From Lumbricus terrestris (Eukaryota > Annelida > Clitellata > Crassiclitellata > Lumbricidae), in contig OX457037.1 in the NCBI GenBank assembly GCA_949752735.1, positions 36,632,096-36,696,095 of the forward strand: a DNA stretch of 64,000 nucleotides, written 5' to 3'. The notes beneath the pieces are model-generated. The model saw nothing but the letters and a program-made list of their open reading frames with translations, was not told the origin of the DNA and did no database searches. This document shows positions 1 to 10,644 of the stretch, in pieces. The position numbers and the translations under genes were made by a program. How positions within the stretch are numbered: position 1 is the first letter of the stretch; every line of letters begins with the position of its first letter.

Positions 1-88
1 CAGTTTGATTTGGCCGCGCTGAGGTTGGGAGCGCCTCTGAGTAGTCCCCTTGAAGAGGCGCTATATAAATGCATATAATGAATGAATG
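1..88 (+). repeat. SINE/LINE 3' tail copy, cut by the window edge
   Basis: This stretch carries the signature of the commonest short interspersed repeat in the window: a GGGAGCGCCTCTGAGTAG block, then CTTGAAGAGGCGCTATATAA, and a TGAATGAATG-type tail. The same block recurs near 7.49, 20.17, 23.89 and 59.88 kb on the plus strand and near 9.63, 19.95 and 60.15 kb on the minus strand. The head of the element lies outside the window. Confidence 0.7.
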
Positions 89-303
89 ACTGTTACATAA
101 CTCCAAGCATTAACATTTGGACTGATAACCAATGGTGTATGTAAAGAAATCTTAGATGCAGCTTGCAACCTACAATGCTACATAAATTGTCATAACAACA
201 GTTACAATTAAAAACTAATGGAGCGTAAGCCACTGTCGCATCCACCGTGCCATCTAAAAATAAATAATTTTAAAGACTTTAAGGTAAAGTTGGTATCACT
301 GAC

Positions 304-468
304 CTTCTCACCTTCCGTGGGAAGAAAGGCTTCACCAAGCATCAAGTCTTCTCCACTTCCACTTCCGTCAAGGATCGGGATCGAGGACATTGACAGACCA
401 GAAGGAGAAGGTTTGCCAGGGGGCCCTGGAGGACCAGGTGGACCAGTCACAGAATCTCCTCGTTCACC
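304..468 (-). CDS. COL15A1/COL18A1-like: Collagen XV/XVIII (multiplexin)-like exon: collagen segment plus GAG-site interruption
   Basis: This is the most 3' exon visible. It has 55 codons, phase 0 at both ends, an acceptor ending CTTAG before GGT, and donor GTCAGT. It opens in Gly-X-Y register (GERGDS), has a short GPP run, then leaves the helix for a non-collagenous stretch containing LDGSGSGED. An acidic Ser-Gly-Ser-Gly motif like this is a classic chondroitin/heparan sulphate attachment signal, and vertebrate collagen XV/XVIII interruptions carry similar sites. The exon joins in frame to 3558-3674 only if that exon uses a GC donor. The protein is expected to be a secreted basement-membrane proteoglycan collagen. 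The rest of the triple helix and the C-terminal trimerisation and endostatin-like domains should lie to the left of position 1. The family assignment comes mainly from the TSPN exons. Confidence 0.85.
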
Positions 469-2820
469 CTAAGGTCAACAAAGAAATCTTCATTAAGATG
501 ACAGCAGTTCATCACAAGATATATTGATAATTAATATATCCTAAAAGTAAAAAATCGTTTCAGAAGTAGCCTACAATTGTTTTTCTGCCCTTTGTGAAGT
601 GATTGTTCAGTGATAGACGACAAAAAGTACCCTAAAGAATCATAAAAGTTCTGGAGTTTAAAAAAATTCAAAACCAGAGTAAGGCCGAGAATGATCGGAT
701 ATTAGATTGAGTGATGACTAATGGCATGATCGAAGCACTTAAATCATCGCATCGCACGGATCATCAGTTGTGCTCAACAATTAAGTTTTGGGCGATATCA
801 CGTAGTCTAGACATGACCTCAGACTCTCAAAACAATTAAACATTAGTGCTTTAATCTCACTTTCAACGTGACCTTAGCACTCAGCAGTTCCAATGTTCGT
901 TTATTATCGAGCAGGTACCATCATAAACATACTGGATGAAAACAGATAACAAGAAAAATAATATTCCATGGGTTCTGTACTACATCCACTTTCATTTTGC
1001 CAATCATTGCCTGAATTAAACTTATATTAATATGTGCACAAGACTGCTACAAGAGCCAAGAAATGCACTACTTCACTTTAAAATTGCCACAAGCGGATTG
1101 GCTTTCATAGAAATTCATATACAACTTTAATATTGTTTTCACCCATCAAACTTATGCACCAACCATGTAATGCTGCTATGAATAAAATAGAGCAAAGGAT
1201 ACATAAGAGTATGGGTAATTAATCAGACTGTAGCTGAGAAAGCATGTCTTTAGTGCCTTAACATTAACCACTGGAAATATACATAATACGGTAACTTGTA
1301 AGATTAAATATTCCTAGCTCTGTTTAGAATTTCAGCTAATTACAAACCCAGGACAAGCATTGACAACAAACTGAAATGTTAGATATTTCTTACTGTGCTA
1401 CATCTTTTTAAGTTAAAGTAAATTTGGCTATAAAATATAGAGATTATCTCGATAAACAGCTCAGCCTAAGTCCCACTTTATCTTATTTCATTTTTAAATT
1501 CCTCAACTCCATCAAAATACGACTGCAACTTATTCAAGACTAACCAGTCGAAGCTGTCACCAGAACGCCCTAGCATCACCATCGTCTTCATTTCACCTAG
1601 ATCACGTCCACTTCAAACTTCCATCTACCACCTACAACTCCTTAAAATACTATCAGCCAAAGTACTTCTGGGAATTCCTTATCATCAAGCCATCCCCTCT
1701 ACTCGATAATCAACCCATCTAACTCTTCTCCACCCCTCCAGTCACTCACAATCCATCTCACATTCTCCGACCCACATGATACACTGCACCTTTACTCTGG
1801 AACAATATATTTCCATAATTATGTAAATTCCAAGTTCCTACACTGGTTTTTCCACTCACACACCGACATCTCGCGCAGGCTCTTCTGTCTATCACCCTCA
1901 GGTTTTAAAGTGGAAGCTATTTAATTAAATCTTTAAGAGTTCCTACTCTGAACCAACTCTGCCTTCCAATCCTTATCATCCGACATGAAACTTGCTTTAG
2001 AAGCTCCTGATATACATCCATCTATCAACAACACTTCTCAAGAATGCGCTTTTAAGAAACACTTCAGAAACCTAGCTCTAGATTACACTTAAAAGTTATA
2101 AATAAGTTTAATTATTCACTAACAATCAAATATATAGGATCTGGTCTTATAAGAATTTTGAAGAAAGTTTTTTGTCAAAAAGTCATCCAAGACTACTGAA
2201 ATACAAAGCAAGGTGTCTTGGAATCAGATTAGCTGGAAAACAATCAGATGAAAGGAATACCTTGGTATCATCCGCTTACAAATCATATGGTAGTCTAGAC
2301 AGTTATCAGTAACTATTGAACTGAATGACATGCCTAGAATGTAAACAGGAGCGGACCAGAAAGGAGCCTTATTGAACATAGGAATTTATGTCAGTTGGCC
2401 AAACAGTTAGTCAACTGGTATGAACTGATCAAATACAAAGATGCAGGTAAGATGTGAATCAACACAGTAATTTATAATCTACTAAATCGATTTTAAAATG
2501 AGTTGAATAGGCACTCTCACTAACAGACTATCACTAGTGGAAAGCAGTGAGCTATGCACCCCAAGTAGAAAATGCTGTAACACATGAACATTAAAGATCC
2601 GCATGGTAAAGATAACGGCATCTGAAATGCCCATCTGTGGAAGGCTATATGACATTTAAGCAGGACAAAGAAAAGTCGAACAGATCAAAGAATTTTAAAA
2701 AGGCTACAATATAAGTAGGTACACCTAAGACAAAGTGGTCAAAATCTCTGGTCATAATATGTAAGATGAAAGATTACCAATAGATCAGAAGCAAGACGTT
2801 AAGAATAACAGAAAAAACTG
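469..2820 (-). other. Intron, no recognisable feature
   Basis: This is AT-rich intronic sequence between the two most 3' collagen exons. I scanned both strands for Gly-X-Y-like codon patterns and found none. I also see no repeat family that recurs elsewhere in the window. Confidence 0.5.
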
Positions 2821-2829
2821 CAAACTACT

Positions 2830-2898
2830 GTTTCCTCTCTCTGTCTGTCTCTGTCTATCTCTGCCTGTCTCTCTGTCTGTCTCTGTCTTTCTCTCTGG
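2830..2898. repeat. Pyrimidine-rich CTCTGTCT simple repeat
   Basis: This is an imperfect CTCTGTCT/CTGTCTGT tract inside the 3' collagen intron. It produces a spurious Arg/Asp-rich reading frame on the minus strand. Confidence 0.8.
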
Positions 2899-2919
2899 TA
2901 ACAATCGGAAAGTTATGGC

Positions 2920-2996
2920 ACTTGTGAATAAGCTGGTGCCCTGCACTCAGCTTAGAGCAGTGCTTTAGAAATTCAGAGTTCACATTTACGATTGTC
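2920..2996 (+). repeat. Dispersed repeat ending in a TTTACGATT tail, copy 1
   Basis: The segment reads GTGAATAAGCTGGTGCC, then GTGCTTTAGAAATT, then a tail near TTTACGATT. A second copy with the same blocks and a clean ACGATT repeat tail sits at 61883-61975. A short unit ending in a simple tail suggests the 3' end of a non-LTR retrotransposon or its SINE partner. The family is not identified. Confidence 0.6.
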
Positions 2997-3555
2997 AAGA
3001 AGAGGAAAGAAACCGTCCACGTACCAGGTTGACAACCAAGGGCCAAAACATCCACAACTTGACTCGTAAATAAATGAGGAGATAATGATTAAATGTGTAG
3101 ACACCTGTAGATGGGTTTTTCATCACATGGACAAAGATAAGATGAACAAGTGGATTGCCAATTGAATGACAGCAGTGACAGGCCAATAGTAACATCATTG
3201 ACAACATAGAAGACTAAGACCAAAAAATCCACAACTCTTGCACTCTGTCGTAAAGAAATGAGGACATAATGATCAAATGACTTAGTTACTCTTGACTTGT
3301 CAAGTTGTCTTTGGTACAATAATACTTTGAGAGCAAAACATATAAACTAAATTACTAGATCAAAATGTTGCAAAGCACTACATTGAAAGTGTGCTAATAC
3401 TAATGCTTAATCCATTTTAGTGGAGTAAGTGCCTCTTTAGAGTTTTTCATTAAGCAATGTATAAATCAATACTAGTAGTCATTCCTCAATTTCCACTTCA
3501 TTAACAAATACAGATGTCAAAGATCACATCTGAGTCGGTAATATTGTTCAAACCT

Positions 3556-3557
3556 GC
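3556..3557 (-). other. COL15A1/COL18A1-like: Non-canonical GC splice donor
   Basis: On the minus strand the exon ends AGCAAG, followed by GCAGGTTTG. The GT four bases further on would give GSKA plus a lone G, which breaks the Gly-X-Y register. It would also put a stop in the next exon (G plus GG TGA). Cutting before GC leaves phase 0 and gives GLK-GSK-GER-GDS across the junction. AG before GC is the usual context of a GC-AG intron. Confidence 0.75.
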
Positions 3558-3674
3558 CTTGCTCCCTTTCAATCCCAGTTCACCTTGCTGACCCTTGGTT
3601 CCATCTTTGCCTTTTTTTCCATCCTTACCGGGATCTCCTTTTGGCCCCAGTGCACCAGGGAGGCCCCTATGTCC
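3558..3674 (-). CDS. COL15A1/COL18A1-like: Collagen XV/XVIII-like exon: lysine-rich Gly-X-Y block
   Basis: This exon has 117 bp (39 codons) and encodes 13 uninterrupted Gly-X-Y triplets, beginning GHRGLP and ending GLKGSK. The acceptor is TCTCTCAG before GGA. The donor is GC (see the separate entry). The block is rich in Lys and Asp at X and Y positions (GKDGKKGKDGTK), which favours a hydrophilic, salt-bridged helix. Its length is a multiple of 9, as is usual for collagen exons. It follows 5350-5583 and precedes 304-468, all in phase 0. Confidence 0.9.
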
Positions 3675-3679
3675 CTGAG

Positions 3680-4319
3680 AGAAACAAACGATAGAACAAA
3701 GATAAATTTAGTAGGATGTATACACTAAAGTGCTACTCCTCAGAAACGCAGAAACGTGAATCACACTCAAGAAAACAAAAACAGTTTATACTAAGAATTA
3801 CCCACAGTTGCGCAAACTACAACAATGATGTTGAATTATGAGTTTAAAAAATGACTCGATATGATACGCAACATGACTCTGGAATAAACTGTGCTGGTAT
3901 AAAACAAGACATACTAACTCCCAATACTGTACTTCAAAGTTCAGTGCTTCATTTTCACCATTTACACAAATTAAATACCATATTCTGATTAGACAATTAC
4001 AGCCACACATTTATATTCTCTCTCCCTCTCTGCCTCTCATGTCTCTAGATCCATCATTGTCATTTTTCTCTGTTCTCAGTCTTCACTTCACAGCACATCT
4101 TCTCTAGCCTGGGCCCGATACTCGTTAGGCCCATAAGGTTGACTCGGCCTTCCACTCCCTAGGGGCAATTGCAAAATGAGCATGGGACAAAGGGGTGCTT
4201 TTCAGGCTGCCATATAGTTCAATTCAACTGATGTAAGGTTTGTTTTCATCTGCAACCCCCATATCGTATAATTCTGCTGCTTGTCAGTTTGAATCAATAA
4301 TTGAAGATTATTATCATTA

Positions 4320-4360
<41 letters not shown>

Positions 4361-4385
4361 ACACATTTATTTCTTCAAAAACTAA

Positions 4386-4425
<40 letters not shown>

Positions 4426-5340
4426 AGTCACAGTTAAGGCTCGTTTACATACAAATCCACATAGCGAGCAATTGCAAGATCATGGCTCCCAATGATACCT
4501 ACTTAAGATCTGAGACATTGTAACGTAATGTACATGGTACTTGAGGCAACAGCTGTGCTCAGTCACCTGAATACAAGGCAATGTTCAGTCACTGGCTGCA
4601 GGTGGCTTTAAGCCCCAAAGAGGGTAATGAATTAATTATACCTGTGGGTGTCTTCACTCTGACAGCCAACTTAGTAATAGTAGATGATCCAGTCAAATTT
4701 TTTTTTAGATTTGTGCCTCTGTTGCTGCTGCTGCGGCCACTGCCATATAATTAAGGATAGCTGAGACCTAGCTGCTGTCTTAGCCAATGTGGCAGCAATA
4801 GTGTGCCTACATGCTTAACCATTCAATGATCCAGGCATTTCTTATTTTCAAATTATGGCTACAGACATTAGAGATTAAATTGGCCAGATACATAAATTGT
4901 CTTGTATTAAATCACAATCACTTTGTTGAACCTGACAGCAATGCACAGAGCCATATGGTTACACTGGACACTCAGCTGAATTAGTTCTCTGCATTCGTCA
5001 ATTCCTTTTTGTTACCCCATTGTTACCTTTCAAGGTAACTGAACAAAATTGTCTGACAGCCAGCTACTGTGCAAGTGTATTTTCCATCAGACAGCCTTTG
5101 TCTCTGAGTTTTATAGCCACACTAAGCCTCACAAAATCATTAGCCACTGTTTTTTAGTGCATGGCTAATTTATTCACGGTCTGATGATACCGCACATAAA
5201 CGGATCTGCATTCAGAAATTTAGCCCTGGTTTGAAATATTCAGGCAGACAATGTAACATAAGTATGTGATAACATAGTTAAAATAAATCATATAGTTCAG
5301 AAATCAACGTATCTTTTACAATGTATACTGTGCATGTCAT
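3680..5340 (-). other. Intron with AT microsatellites only
   Basis: No coding signal is visible. Two TTA tracts at about 4315-4365 and 4387-4424 and a short CTGCTGCTGCTG run near 4720 are the only distinct structures. Confidence 0.5.
4315..4424. repeat. (TTA)n microsatellite, two blocks
   Basis: Two TTA arrays are separated by about 25 bp of unique sequence inside a collagen intron. They generate poly-Tyr and poly-Ile reading frames that are not genes. Confidence 0.95.
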
Positions 5341-5349
5341 GTGACTTAC

Positions 5350-5583
5350 TCTTTCGCCCCTAGCACCTCGTGGACCTTTCGCTCCTGCCGAACCCCTGTG
5401 ACCCTCTGGTCCAACAGGGCCAGGAGCTCCTTTTTTTAAAGGTCGGTCAATGTCTCCAGACCCTGATTCATCAAGGGAAATGCCTGGCGGTCCAGGTAGA
5501 CCTTGAGGACCCGTCAGTCCTGGCCGACCATCTTGTCCAGGATCTCCAGGACGACCTTGAACTCCAGGTAGACCAGGATCACC
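5350..5583 (-). CDS. COL15A1/COL18A1-like: Collagen XV/XVIII-like exon: two collagen segments flanking a Ser-Gly interruption
   Basis: The largest collagenous exon has 78 codons, phase 0 at both ends, an acceptor ending CCACCAG before GGT, and a perfect donor GTAAGT. It encodes eleven Gly-X-Y triplets (GDPGLPGVQ to GLPGPP). A 17-residue interruption after one further Gly, ISLDESGSGDIDRPLKK, follows, and then nine more triplets ending GARGER. The acidic SGSGD is a strong glycosaminoglycan attachment candidate. It sits where vertebrate collagen XVIII has a comparable acidic Ser-Gly interruption, preceded by a similar GEDGKPGDTGPQGFPG-like helix. This supports multiplexin rather than fibrillar collagen identity. 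Confidence 0.92.
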
Positions 5584-6604
5584 CTGGTGGTGGTAAAGAC
5601 AAACAGAACACACATCCAGTTTAGCGAGCACAGAAAGAACCAGACTCATTGTCTTAGGAATATCAAAGGTTCAGAAACTACATAAAAATCACTAGGTCTA
5701 CTGTCAACATAGTCATAGGACCACAACCATCACTAGAATGCATGTACCGGTAATCAGGTCATAATTGCAAAATTAAAGTGTGAAAAATCAAATCAAAATA
5801 TTTTATTTTTGTAGTCAAATCATAGAAATCAAGTTTACATATTGCTGTAACACGACTACAAAAAAGAGATATAAAAGCAGCGCTGTCCAAGCTTTTGATA
5901 CATGGGCTGTAGAAGCAATAATTCTTGAAGCCAATGGTTGCAACAGTAAACTCAAGAACTGTGCCGAGTATTTATTGCTACTATTAACTGCATTAACATT
6001 TATTATGGAATGATTATAATGAAGGCATATAAATAGGAATCATAATAAATATTAGCATGTATGCACATGCCATGTTTGGCATGCTTCATAATCGTTTAGT
6101 ACAAAAAAGTATAAAGTAGCGTTTATCCCTGTCTTGCACTTGGGTCATTTTTTTTACTTCATTGCCCAGCCACAGTTTAGCCTAACTAACTGAGCTCGTC
6201 ATTATTTTCGTCGCCAAGCCACAGTTTTGATGGCTCAGCTCCACATTATGAATTTATGACTGAGCCGGATTTCCTTCTCCCTGCTCTGGCTACTTTAAAA
6301 AATCATCAAAGTCATAGTCTTCAGTCTCAAGAGCAGTCATAGTCGTTGATCGAGAAAGAGTTACGACATTTACCATTCGTCAACCCCAGGGACTATTTCT
6401 ATTGTTTCCATTTAAACCTCATGAGGTCTATCTCTCCAAAAGGAACTGTTGCAGCCACTTACAAACATGGTGGAACTCTGCAAGGCCTTCACATCTCAAG
6501 AACTGACTAGAAGTGAACAGTATGGGACGGAAATCGATCTCAGTTTCGTTGAGCAGAGGAATATAACCAGTAGTCACGCGTCAGTCTCGTGAGAGACTAC
6601 GCAA

Positions 6605-6606
6605 AC

Positions 6607-6664
<58 letters not shown>
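6605..6664. repeat. (ATA)n microsatellite
   Basis: This is a long uninterrupted AAT/ATA array in the collagen intron. It is followed by a diverged local duplication of a GATCCTAAATACC-containing segment at about 6714 and 6791. Confidence 0.95.
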
Positions 6665-6665
<1 letters not shown>

Positions 6666-7220
6666 CATTCCGGACTGGTTTTATAGCAGTAGTTAGGAGC
6701 GAAGTCCCCGAGGGATCCTAAATACCTTGGAGCAAAAAAATAAAAAATAATAATAATAATAAACAGCAGTTAGCAATGAAGACTCTGAGAGATCCTAAAT
6801 ACCACAGGGCAAAAAAATTATCTAAAAATATTTTTTTTAAAATTAAATAACAGTAATAATAATGGCAACTTCTATGGCGCCGATGTATAATGCAAAAGGA
6901 ATTCCGAAGCCAATCCATAATCAGGTCAGCATTCCAAAGATCAGCCAATAAGACATGCAGATAGGCAGCCTATGGTGGATAAGCATTTTGGAATCCCAGG
7001 TAATTTTTAGTTCAGAATAAAATGGCATAAGCGACGGAAATGAGCACAGCTGAGTAGAGCAGAGCACACAGACACAGGTCCAAGTGAGTTCCAAAGAGCA
7101 ACTGAAAAGCTCGTCCACTAAGAACAGTTCTTGATTTGGATCTATGACCAGACAAAGATGCTCAGATGACTGCATTTATGGTGATGATAAATCAGAAAAA
7201 TAAAAAAAATAGCATCATAC

Positions 7221-7274
7221 CTTATCACCTTTGTCACCTGGCACACCTGCAGAACCAGGACTACCAGGAGGACC
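7221..7274 (-). CDS. COL15A1/COL18A1-like: Collagen XV/XVIII-like exon: classic 54-bp unit
   Basis: Exactly 54 bp encodes six Gly-X-Y triplets, GPPGSPGSAGVPGDKGDK, in phase 0-0. The acceptor is CAATCTAG before GGT and the donor is GTATGA. The 54-bp size is the ancestral collagen exon unit. It lies between 10135-10202 and 5350-5583 and keeps the Gly register with both. It is too short to stand out as an open frame, so only the splice sites and the Gly pattern support it. Confidence 0.9.
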
Positions 7275-7419
7275 CTAGATTGAAAAATGATACAGACAAT
7301 ATAAATATTGACAATGTCGAGAAAGGTAACCAATACTTTACAACTTCCAGAGGTTACTATCACTTTGTAAATGACACCAGATGCTGTGACACCATCAGCA
7401 TAATATATGCCACCACAAT

Positions 7420-7530
7420 CCTTCACTCACAATTGCTCAGCGCTTCCACGTGAAACTCCGATGCAGTGTCCGCACTGTAGTCGGGAGCGCCTCTGAGTAG
7501 GGAGCTTGAAGGGGCGCTATAACAAGTGCA
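7420..7530 (+). repeat. SINE copy, 5'-truncated
   Basis: The copy starts inside the body (CTTCACTCACAATTGCT) and runs through GTGAAACTCCGATGCAGTG and GGGAGCGCCTCTGAGTAG to CTTGAAGGGGCGCTAT. The same blocks occur in the full copy at 60125-60345. It sits in the intron in the opposite orientation to the collagen gene. Confidence 0.8.
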
Positions 7531-7534
7531 CATA

Positions 7535-8370
7535 CAAACAATCATCAGCATTCTGTCATCATCTTCAATGTCATTATCTCCAACGATACTATCATTATTT
7601 TTAGTCATTTTCTCCAAAGCAACCATTTTTGACTTAAATTGCAAAAATATGTTTTCGCACATGAACATTACTGCCTGCTTTACTTTCTGTGATATTCTGC
7701 CTATTGCACAGACCTGTCTAACAAATTAGTTGAGATTTCAATTCAAGTCTACCTGCAAAAATTCTTCAAGATGATATTCTGAAATAATTGTCAGTTAATC
7801 ATGACTTCACCAATCTTTGGTGCACACCCATCCGGGTTTATACCTGCCATACTAGACTGAAATGTTAAGGGTAAATAACCATGCATTTGTCTATGTATCC
7901 CAAAAGTATCTTCACAAAAGATACCATCTTAACCAATGGAAAAGGAAAGGCCCTATTGACAAGAGAGTTTATTTGAATCAAAGCAAAGAACGTACAAGAA
8001 AATAACACAACACTTCCATAGAAAACATATGTGACCACAATTGCTTGTCACCCTTCATCAATAAACTTGTCATCAATGAGAAAATGCTACTGCTACTTAA
8101 ACAAATCCAAATTAGGCAGTAGGCACACTTTGAAAGTCTGGAGAAGATGCATGCAATATTGGTAGGACAGATCATTTGGTATGGCCTTTCAGTGGAGCTA
8201 TTTGCTACCACGGACAAATTCTTAAACCTATTACTAGTCTCCAAAAACCCTTATAAATATAGTCATGGTTGAACCAACAGCACTCTGGATAGCTTGAAGG
8301 GTGCTACGTGTATATATATGTCAAATTTATATTGACTGATTGATTGACAATACAATACCAGGTATATGTC
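7535..8370. other. Intron, nothing recognised
   Basis: This is AT-rich intronic sequence with no splice-flanked Gly-X-Y block and no repeat shared with the rest of the window. Confidence 0.4.
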
Positions 8371-8409
8371 TGCGTGAATTCATTCATTCATTAATTTCAA
8401 GTATTTATA

Positions 8410-9607
8410 CAGGGTGCGGCCCAAAAAAATAACCCATTACGAAAATTGCGATTTCTCGAAAACCGCTGAATATTTTCTTACAAATATTTTCATTCTAATT
8501 CGTAACATATTTTTGCATATTATTTGAAAATTTTATGTCAGTATCTTTATATTTGTGATCATGACATCAGGCAGAAGAAAGAACTGCATTTTTTCAATTT
8601 AACACGGCACTTGCGAAATAGGAAAGCATAATTTTATATAAAGTAGCTTGCAGTGTGCCATAATAAGGTTTTCTTCACCGATGAAAAGATCTTTTACATC
8701 AATCCACCCATTAATATTCAAAACAGCCGCGTCAGGGCGAAGAAGAAAAATGCCGATATCCATCCAAGCCGCCAGTTGGTCGAGAGAGCCAAGTTCTCTC
8801 CCAACATCATGGTTTCTGCAGGTGTCAGCTATGAGGGCAAAGGACGCTTGCATTTCATTGACGAGAATGCAAAAGTCAATGCTAGGTACTACGTGGAGAA
8901 TCTTTTGCCTAAGCTTGTCGATGACTGTCAAAATCAAAATTGGGAAATCAGTTCACTTTTCAGCAAGATGGAGCGCATGCTCACGGCGCCAAGCTGGCCC
9001 AAGATTGGTTAACAAGAAGTGTAAGAAGTCTTGACTTCATCGACAAGGATTCGTGGTCGCCAAATTCCCCAGATATGAACCCACTCGACTGTGCTGTCTG
9101 GGGTGCAATGCTTGAGATTTACAGCAAACTTACCACAAACCCAAATAACATTTCTGAACTGAAAATACGCTAAAAAAATCATCTGGAATTATTTTTTTCA
9201 ACATTGAGACCATTCAGAAGACTGTTCTGGGCTTTCGAAAACGTCTGCAAGCGTGCGTAAAAGCAAACGGTGGTCACTTAGAACATTCATTGCACAAAAC
9301 TTAACAGTTTGGCCTAATCTAGTCAATAACAATAAGTAACCTTGCGCTTTGTTACATTTCTGTTTGAGTCGCTACTTTGTTACTTATTGCGGTTATTGCT
9401 GACACTAAATGTCTGTTGAAACGAAAATAACATTGTTTCACTTCAGTGTTGCACCATTTTGGTGTTCATGAATCGAATTTCATTAGATTTAGCCAAGTTG
9501 TCGACAGATATGTGTCAAATAGACTGGCAAAGTTTTATAACAAAATATTCAGCGGTTTTTGAGAAATCGCGATTTTCGTAATGGGTTATTTTTTCGGCCG
9601 CACCCTG
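8410..9607 (+). mobile_element. Mariner-type element (1198 bp) with TIRs and TA target duplication
   Basis: The element begins CAGGGTGCGGCC and ends GGCCGCACCCTG, flanked by TA at 8408-8409 and 9608-9609. The inverted match continues for about 60 bp through AATAACCCATTACGAAAAT and the AATCGCGATTTCTC-like block. It encloses a damaged transposase. At about 1.2 kb with no recognisable N-terminal DNA-binding region, the copy is internally deleted and cannot be autonomous. Confidence 0.93.
8650..9304 (+). pseudogene. Mariner transposase, catalytic region, frameshifted
   Basis: Two overlapping frames carry consecutive parts of one transposase. The first (from about 8650) contains the first catalytic Asp in VFFTDEKIFYI and the MVSAGVSYEGKG segment. 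The second (from about 8940) contains the second Asp in FTFQQDGAHAH and the third in SPNSPDMNPLD. A one-base slip near 8938-8942 separates them. The frame then closes at TAA after ELKIR, near 9173, although a C-terminal remnant (FRKRLQACVKANGGH) persists to about 9304. I count 39 residues between the second and third Asp, a DD39D-like spacing. The N-terminal helix-turn-helix part is missing. Confidence 0.88.
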
Positions 9608-9655
9608 TATAGCGCCCCTTCAAGAAGTCCACTCAGAGGTGCTCCCAGTTCAACC

Positions 9656-10130
9656 ACTATGATACAAATAGGTTTTAAGAAGCCTGTAAAATAGTGATGA
9701 GTCAACCCTAGGTAACAAGTGTATCTCCAATGGGAGTCTATTCCAGACAGATGGACCTACAACTGAGAAAGCTCGATGCTGACAGGTTGAGGTTCCAACA
9801 TGGGGACCAAAAGCTCCCTACTAGAGGCAGAGCGAAGAGCCCTGCGGTCAAGGTAATCAGTTACAGGACAGCAGAGAACATTTAGATATTCCCAAGTGCT
9901 ACAAACACGAGACAGCAGTTTTTGCTCATAATCAAAATCATTAGTTCACATAATTGTGTTTCTTACATCACGATTTACCTGATGAGGAATCATATCCTAA
10001 AGTGTGTGTACAATCACATTCACAGCTCGTTATTGTACATAAAAAATGCTCTATTGTATTAAAGGAGCATGATTAAATCTTCACTGAAATTGACCTGTTA
10101 TCATATATGACAGATATCATGGATTTTCTC
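9656..10130. other. Intron, nothing recognised
   Basis: Intronic sequence. The 9670-9900 part has a balanced base composition unlike its AT-rich surroundings, which suggests old retroelement DNA, but I could not place it in a family. Confidence 0.35.
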
Positions 10131-10134
10131 TTAC

Positions 10135-10202
10135 CTGAGGCCCAGGTGGTCCCTGTTTCCCAGGTATCTCGTTGCCTCCTAGCACTGATTTCCCAGGTGG
10201 CC
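10135..10202 (-). CDS. COL15A1/COL18A1-like: Collagen XV/XVIII-like exon with imperfect helix
   Basis: This 68-bp exon begins with the last two bases of a split Gly codon (GG, completed by the G ending exon 11376-11463) and ends in phase 0 at donor GTAAGA. It encodes PPGKSVLGGNEIPGKQGPPGPQ after that Gly. The Gly-X-Y register is interrupted around SVLGGNEI, and such short flexible breaks are typical of multiplexins. The alternative frame starting with GGC meets a TAG stop after eight codons, so the split-codon reading is the right one. Confidence 0.88.
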
Positions 10203-10509
10203 CTAAATGTCAGAAGCCACAAACATAATACAAAGTACCTTTGTTAACGTGATAAGGAGTTTTAACCAAATAATGATCCACAGCTCCTTGGGTAGATGTG
10301 CAAGTCAACAGGTATGAACATCTTTACTTGCACTAAGGCTACATGTACTAGAAACATGAAAAGTGACTGGAATGCAGAACAAAACAAAAATTTCTGGTTT
10401 GGTGTTATCTTCCTCTTCTTCCACTTCTTCTAGAACTCCTTTCTCTATATCCTCCTCTTCCTTCTTATCCTACTCTCCTCGCCCCTTCTTTCTCTTTTCT
10501 TCTTCTTTT

Positions 10510-10584
10510 AAATTATTATTATTACTATTATTATTATTATCATTATCATTATTATTATTATTATATTATTATCATTATTATTTT

Positions 10585-10633
<49 letters not shown>

Positions 10634-10642
10634 TAACTAGGT
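10510..10642. repeat. (TTA)n microsatellite
   Basis: Long imperfect TTA/TCA arrays follow a TCTTCC-rich tract. Poly-Leu frames across it are artefacts. Confidence 0.95.
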
Positions 10643-10644
10643 CC

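Larger units (their letters stand above)
8374..9655 (-). repeat. SINE/LINE tail split by a mariner insertion
   Basis: To the left is CATTCATTCATTAATTTCAA plus GTATTTATA. To the right is TAGCGCCCCTTCAAGAAG, then CACTCAGAGGTGCTCCCA. Read on the minus strand and joined, these form the usual retroposon tail (GGGAGCACCTCTGAGTG, CTTGAAGGGGCGCTA, TAAATAC, then GAATGAATG). The join is interrupted exactly at a TA by the mariner element at 8410-9607, so the mariner is younger than this copy. Confidence 0.75.

Noticed and set aside
469..3550. A further collagen exon between 304-468 and 3558-3674
   Set aside because: No Gly-X-Y pattern was found on the minus strand, and the GC-donor reading already joins the two exons in phase and in register.
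5370..5624. 84-codon plus-strand frame rich in Leu, Gln and Asp
   Set aside because: It is the antisense shadow of the collagen exon at 5350-5583. A similar shadow lies over 304-468.
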